Positions 1-6,025 of a stretch of 24,272 nt of DNA are shown one piece after another. This stretch comes from Actinomycetota bacterium. Its GTDB lineage: Bacteria > Actinomycetota > Thermoleophilia > Gaiellales > Gaiellaceae. The stretch spans positions 1-24,272 of the forward strand of contig JACDGR010000009.1 of NCBI GenBank assembly GCA_013821525.1. The letters are read 5' to 3'. Position 1 is the first letter of the stretch. Every line of letters begins with the position of its first letter. Made by a program: the position numbers and the translations under genes. The notes under the pieces are model-generated. The model saw only the letters and a program-made list of their open reading frames with translations, had not been told where the DNA came from and searched no databases.

Positions 1-2
1 CC

Positions 3-122
3 ATCAGCGCGCTCCTCGTCCTGATCAGTGCGTCGCTCCTCGTCACCGTCAAACTGGCAACGGCATGGACTCCCTCGCTGCGGTCTTCCGCGCTCCACTA
101 CGCGCCTTCGACGTCGACGTAG
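3..122 (+). CDS. C-terminal end of an ABC transporter permease, probably ModB-like (partial)
   Basis: The frame is open from the window edge to a TAG at 120-122. It encodes a hydrophobic helix (ISALLVLISASLLVTVKLA) followed by a short polar tail, which is how the last membrane segment of a ModB/CysT-type permease usually ends. It overlaps the start of the following molybdate-type ATPase by 58 bases in another frame, as expected for translationally coupled permease and ATPase genes. Only about 39 residues are visible, so the family is inferred mainly from the neighbour. Confidence 0.55.
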   Translation: MSALLVLISASLLVTVKLATAWTPSLRSSALHYAPSTST

Positions 123-1093
123 ACCTCGCGGTCGACGAGACGCTCGCACTCGTGGGGCCGTCCGGTGCCGGCAAGAGCACCGTGCTGCGGGCGATCGCCG
201 GTCTGACGCGGCCGGCGGAGGGGCGCATCGCGGTGGGTGAAGACGTATGGCTCGACACGGCGCGCGGGATCGACCTCGCGCCGGAGCGACGCCGCGTCGG
301 CCTCGTGTTCCAGGAGTACGCGCTCTTCCCGCACCTGACGGTGCGGCAGAACGTCGAGTTCGGCGGCAAGGGTCGCACCGCCGAGCTGCTCGAGCGGTTC
401 CGGATCGGCACGCTCGCGGGCGCACGACCCGCCGCGCTCTCCGGCGGGGAGCGTCAGCGCGTCGCGCTGGCGCGCGCGATCGCGCGCGATCCGCAGGTGC
501 TGTTACTCGACGAGCCGCTCTCTGCACTCGACGCGCATACGCGCGGCACCGTTCGGGCGGAGTTGCGCGAGGTGCTGCGGTCGCTCGGTCGCCCCGCCGT
601 GCTCGTGACGCACGACTTCGAGGATGCTGCCGCGCTCGCCTCGGCGGTTGGCGTGATCGTCGAGGGCCGCGTGCGCCAGATCGCGTCGCCGCAAGAGCTC
701 GTCGCGCGTCCGGCCGACGCGTTCGTCGCGTCGCTGACCGGCGCGAACCTGCTGGACGGCCGGATCGCCTCGCGTGCGGGCGAGCTGACCGCGCTGCGCT
801 TGACCGACGGCTCGGTGATCTTCTCGACGGACGAGCCGCCGCCGGAGCCGGTCGCGGCGATCGTCTATCCGTGGGAGGTGACGCTCGGGCGCGACGCACC
901 AGCCGGCTCGATGCACAACCACGTCCGTGCCGCGGTCACGAGCGTCGTCGACGTCGCAAACCGCGTCCGCGTCACCGTGGGCCTCGTCACTGCCGAGGTG
1001 ACGCCCGACTCGGCCGCGCAGCTCGGCGCCCGCGAGGGCGAGATGCTCGTCGCGAGCTGGAAAGCAACAGCAACGCGCCTCGTCTCCCGCTAG
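65..1093 (+). CDS. modC: Molybdate/tungstate-type ABC transporter ATP-binding protein (ModC-like)
   Basis: This 342-residue cytoplasmic ATPase should power import of an oxyanion through the permease encoded just upstream. It has a Walker A GPSGAGKST (residues 31-39), a Q-loop at Q83 in FQEYALFPH, the signature LSGGE (125-129), Walker B LLLDEP (146-151) and the switch histidine H183 in VTHDF. The remaining C-terminal ~130 residues form a TOBE-like regulatory region, typical of ModC, CysA and sugar importers. The LFPHLTV and LSALD wording and the permease partner favour molybdate or tungstate, but sulfate or iron(III) cannot be excluded without the binding protein. The ATG lies inside the end of the permease gene with no clear Shine-Dalgarno, so coupling is likely. 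Confidence 0.8.
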   Translation: MDSLAAVFRAPLRAFDVDVDLAVDETLALVGPSGAGKSTVLRAIAGLTRPAEGRIAVGEDVWLDTARGIDLAPERRRVGLVFQEYALFPHLTVRQNVEFGGKGRTAELLERFRIGTLAGARPAALSGGERQRVALARAIARDPQVLLLDEPLSALDAHTRGTVRAELREVLRSLGRPAVLVTHDFEDAAALASAVGVIVEGRVRQIASPQELVARPADAFVASLTGANLLDGRIASRAGELTALRLTDGSVIFSTDEPPPEPVAAIVYPWEVTLGRDAPAGSMHNHVRAAVTSVVDVANRVRVTVGLVTAEVTPDSAAQLGAREGEMLVASWKATATRLVSR

Positions 1094-1124
1094 ACGAGAC
1101 CTTCGGGCTGTGGCGCGAACAGAC

Positions 1125-1193
1125 GTGTCCCGGGGACAGGCCCCAGGACACGGACGTTCGGGACATGTCGCGGGGACAGTCCCCGGGACATGT
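1125..1193. repeat. Two tandem palindromic (REP-like) repeats
   Basis: Two imperfect copies of a 25-base unit lie 40 bases apart, at 1126-1150 and 1166-1190, with 22 of 25 positions identical. Both start TGTC and share CGGGGACAG in the middle and GGACA at the end. Each copy is itself nearly palindromic: 1125-1151 pairs end to end, and 1163-1193 forms a 31-base palindrome (ACATGTC outside, CGGGGAC/GTCCCCG inside). They lie between modC and the TPP riboswitch. They could end modC transcription, but two similar palindromes in a row resemble a REP/BIME-type dispersed repeat. Confidence 0.75.
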
Positions 1194-1215
1194 GCTGTTG
1201 GGCGGTGGCTAGTCT

Positions 1216-1297
1216 GCGCTTGACCGGGGTGCCCCAGCGAGGGGCTGAGATCAGACCCGTCGAACCTGCTCCGGGTCATGCCGGCGGAGGGAGCGCA
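1216..1297 (+). promoter_or_regulatory. TPP riboswitch (THI element)
   Basis: The stretch holds the conserved THI-box blocks in order: CGGGGTGCC (about 1225-1232), GGCTGAGA (1243-1250), ACCCGT then GAACCTG (1255-1268), CCGGGTCATGCCGGCG (1271-1286) and GGAGGGA. GCGCT at 1216-1220 can pair with AGCGC at 1292-1296 to close the P1 stem. The GGAGGGAG Shine-Dalgarno (1286-1293) lies inside the 3' conserved block, 7-8 bases before the ATG at 1301, so TPP binding should hide the ribosome site. A possible -10, TAGTCT at 1210-1215, would start the RNA inside P1, so the promoter is uncertain. Confidence 0.95.
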
Positions 1298-1300
1298 CCG

Positions 1301-2683
1301 ATGAGCGAGAGCGACACGCCGGCCTGGGGCATCGAGCCCGTTCCCGAGCGCCTGCGGGTGCTCGGCGCGCTCGACGGGTTGCTGCTCTGGAGCAACCTCT
1401 CCGTCTCGCTGCTCGTGATCGTCGCGGGCGCGTTCCTCGTCCTCCCAACGGACGAGTTCGGGCTCGCGCTCTCGCTACCCGTCGCCCTCGCTGCGATCGT
1501 CGCCGCCGCGTTCGCCGGGAACCTGCTGCTCGGGCTCGGCGGACTCATCGGCGCAGATGCGCGCGTGCCGACGATGGTGCTGCTGCGAGCGCCGCTCGGC
1601 CGGCGCGGGTCGTACCTGCCGACAGGGCTGAACGTCGTGCAATGTCTCGGGTGGTCCGTCTTCGAGCTGATCATCATCGCGACCGGCGCGAGCGCGCTCT
1701 CCGACCAGCTCTTCGGCTTCGGTGGACTCGTCTTCTGGAAGATCCTGTTCGGTTGCGTCGCAACCGCGCTCGCGTTTCTCGGCCCGGTCGGATTCGTGCG
1801 CAAGTACGTGCGGAAGTTCGCCGTGTGGGTGGTGATCGCCTCGCTCGTCTATCTGAGCTGGTGGTCACTGCACGGCCAACATCCCGTCCGCCTCTGGCAG
1901 CGCGGCGGCGCGCACGCGTTCTGGCCCGGCTTCGACCTCGTGCTCGCATCGATCATCAGCTGGACACCGCTCGTCGCGGACTACACGCGCTTCTCGCGCA
2001 CGCGAAGCGCGGGGCTCATCAGCGCCGGCGTCGGCTACCTGCTGCCGACGATCCCCCTCTTCGCCCTCGGCGCCGTGATCGCGCTCTCGCGCGGAATCAG
2101 CGACGCACCCGGACTGCTCACCGCAGTCGCCGCGGGCGGTGCCGCGAGCCTGCTCGCGCTGCTCGCACTGACGGTCGACGAGAGCGACGAGGCGTTCGCG
2201 AATGTCTACTCGGGAGCCGTCAGCCTCCAGAACCTGTTGCCGCGCGCACCGCAGCGCCTGCTCATCGGAGGCTTCGCCGCGACCGCCACGCTCGGAGCGC
2301 TGCTGATCGACCTGCGCAACTACCAACCGTTCCTCTACCTCCTGGGATCGTTCTTCGTGCCGCTCTTTGCCGTGCTCCTTGCCGACTGGCTGCTGGCGGG
2401 ACGCCACTACGGCCGCGGGCAGATCTTCGACGCGCCAGACGTTCGCCTGGAGATGGTCGGAGCCTGGCTCGCCGGGTTCTGCCTCTACCAGTGGCTCTAC
2501 CCCCAGGGCCCCGGCTGGTGGACATCACTCGTCAACCACGCTCACCCGCATGCACTGCCGTGGGGTGGCGCCTCGATCCCGAGCTTCGCCGCAGCCTTCG
2601 CGCTAGCTGCTGCCGCCCGGCTGCTTGCGAGGAGGCCCATACTGGCGGCGCGTGATCGCGCTGATCGGCAACCTCTCGCGTGA
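1301..2683 (+). CDS. cytX: NCS1-family permease, CytX-like (probable hydroxymethylpyrimidine/thiamine-precursor uptake)
   Basis: A 460-residue, strongly hydrophobic membrane protein with about 12 predicted membrane segments. The N-terminal ALDGLLLWSNLSVSLLVI, then GLGGLIGADARVPTMVLLRAPLGRRGS, and SWTPLVADYTRFSRT are typical of NCS1 nucleobase/cation symporters. A frame-open start exists at 1190, but it lies upstream of the riboswitch, so the ATG at 1301, just after the riboswitch Shine-Dalgarno, is chosen. NCS1 permeases under TPP riboswitches are known as CytX, proposed importers of the HMP moiety of thiamine. Repression when TPP is plentiful is inferred from the riboswitch. The 3' end overlaps the following kinase gene. 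Confidence 0.88.
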   Translation: MSESDTPAWGIEPVPERLRVLGALDGLLLWSNLSVSLLVIVAGAFLVLPTDEFGLALSLPVALAAIVAAAFAGNLLLGLGGLIGADARVPTMVLLRAPLGRRGSYLPTGLNVVQCLGWSVFELIIIATGASALSDQLFGFGGLVFWKILFGCVATALAFLGPVGFVRKYVRKFAVWVVIASLVYLSWWSLHGQHPVRLWQRGGAHAFWPGFDLVLASIISWTPLVADYTRFSRTRSAGLISAGVGYLLPTIPLFALGAVIALSRGISDAPGLLTAVAAGGAASLLALLALTVDESDEAFANVYSGAVSLQNLLPRAPQRLLIGGFAATATLGALLIDLRNYQPFLYLLGSFFVPLFAVLLADWLLAGRHYGRGQIFDAPDVRLEMVGAWLAGFCLYQWLYPQGPGWWTSLVNHAHPHALPWGGASIPSFAAAFALAAAARLLARRPILAARDRADRQPLA

Positions 2684-3413
2684 CCTCATCCCCGGCCGCC
2701 CGCCGCAGGTCGGCGGTGGCCCGTACCACGGCGCCCGCGCGCTCCACCGCCTGCGCGTGCCGGCGCGCATCATCGTCCGCTGCGCCGTTGCCGACAAGGA
2801 GACGCTGTTGCCGCCGCTCGTTCGCCTCGGCACTCCGGTGCGCTTCGTCCGCGGCGAATCGACTGCGACCTTCGCGTTCTCCTACGACGGCGACCGGCGG
2901 ACGATGCAGATCGACGCGCTCGGCGACACCTGGGCACCCGCTGACCTGCCCGCTCTCCCTTCGACGAAGTGGGTGCACGTCGCGCCGCTCGCACGACACG
3001 AGTTCCCAGCGACGACGATCGAGGCACTCGCGCGTCGCTACCGGGTTTCGTTCGACGGGCAGGGACTCGTGCGAGTCCCGAAGGTCGGGCCGCTCGAGCT
3101 AGACGCCGACTTCGACCCCGACCTGCTGCGACACGTGTGGATCTTGAAGCTGTCCGACGAGGAGGCCGAGGTGGTCGGTGACATCAGGGCGCTCGGCGTG
3201 CGCGAGGTGCTGATCACGCACGGCTCCCGCGGATCGACCGTGATCTGCGGTGGCCGCTCGGAGCTCGTAGCAGCGCGCGGTCTCGATGCCGACCCGACGG
3301 GTGCGGGCGACGCGTTCACGACCGCGTACGTCGTCGCACGCAACGCAGGCTTCGGTCCGGTCGGCGCAGCGCGCCGCGCGACCACTGTCGTCGCATCGCT
3401 GCTCACTCGATGA
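2652..3413 (+). CDS. PfkB/ribokinase-family small-molecule kinase
   Basis: About 253 residues from the GTG at 2652, a little short for the family. An N-terminal GNLSRD and GGGPYHGARAL match the substrate-binding GG motif, and DPTGAGDAF (about residues 214-222, catalytic base D220) is the PfkB signature near the C-terminus. The GTG is preceded by GAGGAGG about 16 bases upstream; an in-frame TTG at 2625 is the alternative. It overlaps the CytX-like permease by about 30 bases and shares its riboswitch-controlled mRNA. ThiD, the HMP-phosphate kinase, belongs to the same superfamily, so phosphorylating the imported thiamine precursor is a reasonable inference, but ribokinase-like sugar or nucleoside kinases look the same at this level. 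Confidence 0.75.
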   Translation: MIALIGNLSRDLIPGRPPQVGGGPYHGARALHRLRVPARIIVRCAVADKETLLPPLVRLGTPVRFVRGESTATFAFSYDGDRRTMQIDALGDTWAPADLPALPSTKWVHVAPLARHEFPATTIEALARRYRVSFDGQGLVRVPKVGPLELDADFDPDLLRHVWILKLSDEEAEVVGDIRALGVREVLITHGSRGSTVICGGRSELVAARGLDADPTGAGDAFTTAYVVARNAGFGPVGAARRATTVVASLLTR

Positions 3414-3793
3414 TCGCTGTCGTCTCGACCGTCGCAGGTGCGTTCTCTGTCGACCTCGAGAGCAACGAGATCGACTCGTGGACAGGCGAGCTCGCTACCG
3501 ACGCTGAGCCCATCCTCAACCTGCCGCGCCTCGTGGCGGCTGCGGCCACCGGCGCAACGGTGTTCGCCGTCGTCGCCACCAAGCCGCCGATCGTCGTCTC
3601 GCGCGACGCCGGCTCGACGTGGCGCGAGTCCGGTCGCGGGCTTCCGCCGGGCCGCGCGATCGCCGTCTCGGCTGCCGATCCCGACGTTGCCGTCTACGCC
3701 GCGCGCAACCGGCTGTACGTGACGCATGACGGCGGTGTCTTCTGGACGGCACTCGCCCTTGAGCTGCCAGAGATCCTGTCGGTTCACATTTGA
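3410..3793 (+). CDS. Small Asp-box (BNR/Ycf48-like) repeat protein
   Basis: 127 residues whose ATG overlaps the kinase stop in an ATGA, so it is the third gene of the riboswitch operon and translationally coupled. It contains two Asp-box-like turns, SRDAGSTW near residue 65 and THDGGVFW near residue 105, each the loop of one blade of a beta-propeller. A full propeller has six or seven blades, and this protein has room for only about two or three, so it must be a fragment, oligomerise, or have been shortened. There is no signal peptide. Its link to thiamine metabolism is by position only. Confidence 0.6.
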   Translation: MIAVVSTVAGAFSVDLESNEIDSWTGELATDAEPILNLPRLVAAAATGATVFAVVATKPPIVVSRDAGSTWRESGRGLPPGRAIAVSAADPDVAVYAARNRLYVTHDGGVFWTALALELPEILSVHI

Positions 3794-3796
3794 GCG

Positions 3797-4422
3797 TTCA
3801 GACATTTCGATCCCTTTTTTACAACGACAACAGAGGATCTTCAAATCGACCCTTGCGTAGATCGTCGGTTTGATCTACCCTTCACCGCGGCATACAGCCG
3901 ACAACGCCATGCAGAAAATCTCAATTCATCACTTCGTGCTCTCCGGGGCGGCCTCCGCCGCCAGCCTGCCGAACGTCTCCTGCAATGGGACGGGCGAGTT
4001 CCGGCCCGGCACGGTCCCCGCCTTCGCCTGGAGGCATGCGCGCTAGCGATCTAGCCGTATCCACGCTCCAAGCGAAGGCGACCCACGGGTCGCCTTCGTC
4101 GTTCACGAGACCCAATTCACATCGACCAGAGAGGTGATGCCCAGCTTGAAAAGACTCCGTTCGACCATGAGGCCCCGCCTAAGAGAGAAAGGCCACTCTG
4201 CGCTTCGCGCAGGCCCGAATTAGCTGCTGAATAAGCCGCTGCTTTTGCCTGCACATTTGCGAAGGCAAGAGCGCCGGGCTCCAAATCCCCTCCACGTAGG
4301 ACGTCGCGGCGCACGCAGGTCGCCGGTGATCCAGGGTCGAAGGGCAGGCGAGCGGCATAGACAAGATCGCCCGCAGCGCAAAGGCGCGGGCGTGACCATG
4401 CACAGCCACATCACGTACCTAT
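3797..4422. other. Gene-poor stretch with inverted repeats
   Basis: No convincing gene is visible here. A perfect 7-bp inverted repeat (GTAGATC 3857-3863, GATCTAC 3872-3878) follows a run of T at about 3815-3820. A 45-codon frame at 3909-4046 (starts MQKISIHHFVLSG) lacks a Shine-Dalgarno and is not counted as a gene. A strong hairpin lies at 4073-4098. From 4100 to 4420 short open frames exist on both strands, but none shows a motif or a good start. The composition is more AT-rich and less codon-like than the neighbours, as in decayed or RNA-coding DNA. Confidence 0.5.
4073..4098 (+). terminator. Strong terminator-like hairpin
   Basis: CGAAGGCGACCC (4073-4084) pairs perfectly over 12 bases with GGGTCGCCTTCG (4087-4098), leaving AC in the middle, so a four-base loop is likely in practice. 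The sequence after it is TCGTCGTT, not a true T-run, as is common for actinobacterial terminators. It lies 27 bases after the short frame ending at 4046, so it could end a small transcript from 3797-4046. Confidence 0.55.
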
Positions 4423-4496
4423 TGCGCGGCGGAGGAGTGGCTGTCCTCGCGAGCCCCATGAGCTCGAGATCGTGGGTTCGAATCCCACCCGCGCGA
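4423..4496 (+). tRNA. tRNA-like gene with CAT anticodon, several non-canonical bases (possible pseudo-tRNA)
   Basis: A 74-base cloverleaf can be drawn. The acceptor is TGCGCGG/CCGCGCG with a T-G closing pair, the D-stem GAGG/CCTC, the anticodon stem CGAGC/GCTCG around the loop CCCATGA (anticodon CAT), the variable loop AGATC, the T-arm GTGGG-TTCGAAT-CCCAC, and the discriminator is A4496. All stems pair, yet three nearly universal bases differ: C for U at position 8, U for A at 21, and C for U at 33. CAT would be Met or lysidine-modified Ile. No CCA is encoded. The good pairing argues for recent function or selection on the fold, while the loop changes argue against a normal elongator tRNA. 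Confidence 0.55.
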
Positions 4497-4500
4497 CTCG

Positions 4501-4561
4501 TGGCGGCCGTGGTGTAACGGCAAGCACCCGGGCCGCGCGCCGGTTGGACGAATGTCGCCGA
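4501..4561 (+). other. tRNA-like remnant resembling the 5' half of a Gln/Glu-type tRNA
   Basis: Starting four bases after the previous tRNA-like gene, TGGCGGC is followed by TGGTGTAACGGCAAGCAC, very like the D-arm region of bacterial tRNA-Gln. The 5' seven bases can pair with GTCGCCG (4554-4560), again with a T-G end pair, followed by A4561. No sound anticodon arm is left, and the T-loop looks split (GGTT, then GGA, then CGAAT). At 61 bases it is too short for a tRNA. It is best read as a decayed or deleted tRNA. Confidence 0.35.
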
Positions 4562-4752
4562 TCACCGGGGTTAGCGCCGAGGACAAGCCGTACCACGCAA
4601 CCGACGCGTGAGGGACCGTCGGAGCGATCGACTGAGACGCGAGCCGACGCGACCTCGCGGCTCGCGGCATCGAGCTGCGATCGACGGGCCTCGTCGCACC
4701 GCGACGCTCGCCGAGCCGTTCGCCGCCGGCGAAGGGATCGCCGTTACCCAAA

Positions 4753-4783
4753 CGCACCGAATCGGCTTCGGCTGATCCGTGCG
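4753..4783 (+). promoter_or_regulatory. UUCG-capped hairpin in the leader of a small ORF
   Basis: CGCAC (4753-4757) pairs with GTGCG (4779-4783) and ATCGGC (4761-4766) with GCTGAT (4771-4776, one G-T pair) around a TTCG tetraloop, with a small internal loop between the two stems. The hairpin ends about 10 bases before the AGAGAGGAGGTG ribosome site of the next small ORF. It could be a leader element, a processing site or a weak terminator. Confidence 0.5.
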
Positions 4784-4807
4784 ATACACAAAGAGAGGAG
4801 GTGCGAG

Positions 4808-4897
4808 ATGTCGGATCTGACCTGGCACGCCATCCGACGTGCCCCTCGGTCGGCTCCGCTGCACGACCAGCACGACCTCGCCTGCGGCGGCCTCTGA
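4808..4897 (+). CDS. Small ORF 1, 29 residues, with near-ideal Shine-Dalgarno
   Basis: The peptide begins MSDLTWHAIRRAPRSAP and ends in CGGL. It has three histidines, one cysteine and several arginines, with no membrane segment and no known motif. The case for a real gene is the ribosome site: AGGAGGTG at about 4796-4803, one of the best matches to the 16S tail in the window, five to seven bases before the ATG. A structured hairpin precedes it and an 11-bp hairpin overlaps its end. A second small ORF with its own ribosome site follows 46 bases on. Function unknown; it may be a leader peptide rather than a stable product. Confidence 0.45.
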   Translation: MSDLTWHAIRRAPRSAPLHDQHDLACGGL

Positions 4898-4918
4898 CTC
4901 GGGGGCGCGCCGCAGGCG
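4879..4918 (+). terminator. 11-bp hairpin overlapping the end of small ORF 1
   Basis: CGCCTGCGGCG (4879-4889) pairs perfectly with CGCCGCAGGCG (4908-4918) around an 18-base loop that contains the stop codon of small ORF 1. There is no T-run. A ribosome finishing ORF 1 would cover the 5' arm, so the structure could act as a translation-dependent attenuator for small ORF 2, or simply as an RNA-stabilising stem. Confidence 0.4.
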
Positions 4919-4943
4919 CCCTACGACAACGAGGAGATGAACG

Positions 4944-5081
4944 ATGCACCTGCATCTGGTTCGCGCGCCTGCACATCAGGTGCGGCCGCGCCCCGCCAAG
5001 GTTGTCGTGTTGCAAGCACGCCATGAGGCGCGCGCGCAGACGGCGCCCCCGCAGCGGCCGCCCTTCCGGCCGGCCGCGTGA
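4944..5081 (+). CDS. Small ORF 2, 45 residues, basic and proline-rich
   Basis: The frame starts MHLHLVRAPAHQ and ends PPFRPAA. It is rich in Arg, Pro, Ala and His, with a central hydrophobic stretch KVVVLQ. GAGGAG at 4931-4936 lies seven bases before the ATG, and the stop lies 12 bases before a very strong terminator, so the start, end and spacing all fit a short coding unit. An overlapping frame from the ATG at 4937 gives a 29-residue alternative but would place the ribosome site directly against its start. No family is recognised. It could be a small basic peptide or an unproductive frame within a small RNA. Confidence 0.4.
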   Translation: MHLHLVRAPAHQVRPRPAKVVVLQARHEARAQTAPPQRPPFRPAA

Positions 5082-5093
5082 CAACGGAGAGCC

Positions 5094-5119
5094 GAAAGGG
5101 CCGCGCAAGCGGCCCTTTC
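5094..5119. terminator. Strong terminator with GCAA tetraloop, probably bidirectional
   Basis: GAAAGGGCCGC (5094-5104) pairs perfectly with GCGGCCCTTTC (5109-5119) around GCAA, a stable GNRA tetraloop. It lies 12 bases after small ORF 2 on the plus strand and 12 bases after the phzF-like gene on the minus strand, so it can end both convergent transcripts. The following TCGTTCG is only a weak T-run. Confidence 0.75.
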
Positions 5120-5131
5120 GTCGTTCGGCGA

Positions 5132-5980
5132 TCAGAAGCCGAATTCGCCGCGTGCGACGACGACGGCGGAGCCGCCGACGGTGACGCGCTCGATGCGATC
5201 CGCAGTGCCTTCGGCGCACGCGAAGAGTCGCGAGGGACGGCCGATCTCGACGCCCTGCACGATCTCGATCTGCTCACCGAACGCGATGCGGCCGTGACGC
5301 GCCAGATGGATCGCGAGCGGCCCGGCCGCCGAGCCGGTCGCTGCATCTTCTGCCACGCCATGCGCTGGCGCGAACATCCGCGTCTTCCACCGCTCGCCGT
5401 CGCGGGCAAAACAGTTGACGCCGTCGCTCGTCGCGCGCTCGAGCGCTCCGAGGTCGGGCTCGAGCGCTGCGACATCGCCTGCCGATACGAGCTCGACGAA
5501 CACGTGGCCGGGGCCGAGCTCGTAGCGCTCGACCGGCAACCCGGACGACGGCACGCCGAGCGCGGCGAGAATCTCCGACTCCCCTTCGACCGGCTCCCAC
5601 ACCGGTATCGGCTGCTCCATGCTCCCGTAGACGAGCTTCGCGCCGTCGCGCTCCAGCGCAACCGGCACCACGCCAGAGCCAGTCTCCAGGCGAATCTCGA
5701 TCTTCTGCAGCGGGATCCCGAGCACGAAGGCGGTGCCGAGCGTCGGATGGCCTGCAAACGGCAGCTCGAGCGCCGGCGTGAAGATGCGGATCCGCACGTC
5801 GGCGTGCTCCTTCGCGGTCGGCGGCAGCACGAAGACCGTCTCGGAGAAGTTCATCTCGCGCGCGAGGTCCTGCATCTCCTCACTCGTCAGGTCGCGGGCG
5901 TCCGTGAAAACCGCGAGCTGGTTGCCGGCGAGCGGGGTGTCGGTGAAAACGTCGACGACCACGTAGCGGAACCGGCGCAC
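5132..5980 (-). CDS. PhzF-family isomerase/epimerase-like protein
   Basis: 282 residues from the GTG at 5980, the usual PhzF length. Family signatures are YVVVDVFTDTPLAGNQLAVF at the N-terminus, the catalytic glutamate E47 in MNFSETVFV, GHPTLGTA near residue 85, and AEDAATGSAAGPLA near residue 210. These proteins have two mirror-image diaminopimelate-epimerase-like halves; PhzF itself isomerises a phenazine precursor, but most relatives have unknown substrates and no other phenazine gene is nearby. A longer open frame extends to 6316 but runs through the divergent gene. The GTG at 5980 is favoured because TAGCAT lies exactly seven bases upstream, fitting a leaderless mRNA; a GTG at 5998 is the alternative. 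Confidence 0.88.
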   Translation of the reverse strand: MRRFRYVVVDVFTDTPLAGNQLAVFTDARDLTSEEMQDLAREMNFSETVFVLPPTAKEHADVRIRIFTPALELPFAGHPTLGTAFVLGIPLQKIEIRLETGSGVVPVALERDGAKLVYGSMEQPIPVWEPVEGESEILAALGVPSSGLPVERYELGPGHVFVELVSAGDVAALEPDLGALERATSDGVNCFARDGERWKTRMFAPAHGVAEDAATGSAAGPLAIHLARHGRIAFGEQIEIVQGVEIGRPSRLFACAEGTADRIERVTVGGSAVVVARGEFGF

Positions 5981-5987
5981 CCGCCTG

Positions 5988-5993
5988 ATGCTA
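5988..5993 (-). promoter_or_regulatory. -10 box of phzF-like gene (leaderless)
   Basis: TAGCAT on the minus strand, seven bases before the GTG at 5980. It lies 20 bases from the divergent -10 box at 6014-6019, so the two promoters must sit back to back and may interfere. Confidence 0.55.
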
Positions 5994-6013
5994 CCCACGC
6001 CTCTCGGCCTCAG

Positions 6014-6019
6014 TAGGCT
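6014..6019 (+). promoter_or_regulatory. -10 box of the dehydrogenase operon (leaderless)
   Basis: TAGGCT lies six bases before the GTG at 6026, so transcription should start at or next to the start codon. No ribosome binding site is present. Confidence 0.6.
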
Positions 6020-6025
6020 TCGCTC

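Noticed and set aside
1190..1300. Upstream ATG at 1190 as the start of the CytX-like permease
   Set aside because: It lies before the TPP riboswitch and would translate the whole aptamer; the ATG at 1301 follows the riboswitch's own Shine-Dalgarno and gives a normal N-terminus.
3909..4046. 45-codon ORF beginning MQKISIHHF
   Set aside because: No ribosome site or -10 box at a useful distance, and no recognisable motif; only the hairpin that follows hints at a transcript.
4117..4459. Minus-strand open frames in the gene-poor stretch
   Set aside because: Three frames overlap each other, none has a ribosome site, a leaderless -10 box or a family motif.
4100..4500. tmRNA ending in the GTGGGTTCGAATCCCAC arm
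   Set aside because: No tmRNA 5' end or tag-peptide frame is found upstream, and a local 74-base cloverleaf explains the T-arm.
4411..4596. Minus-strand ORF containing VGFEPTISSSWGS
   Set aside because: GFEPTI is the well-known translation of a tRNA T-arm read backwards; it is a shadow of the tRNA-like gene.
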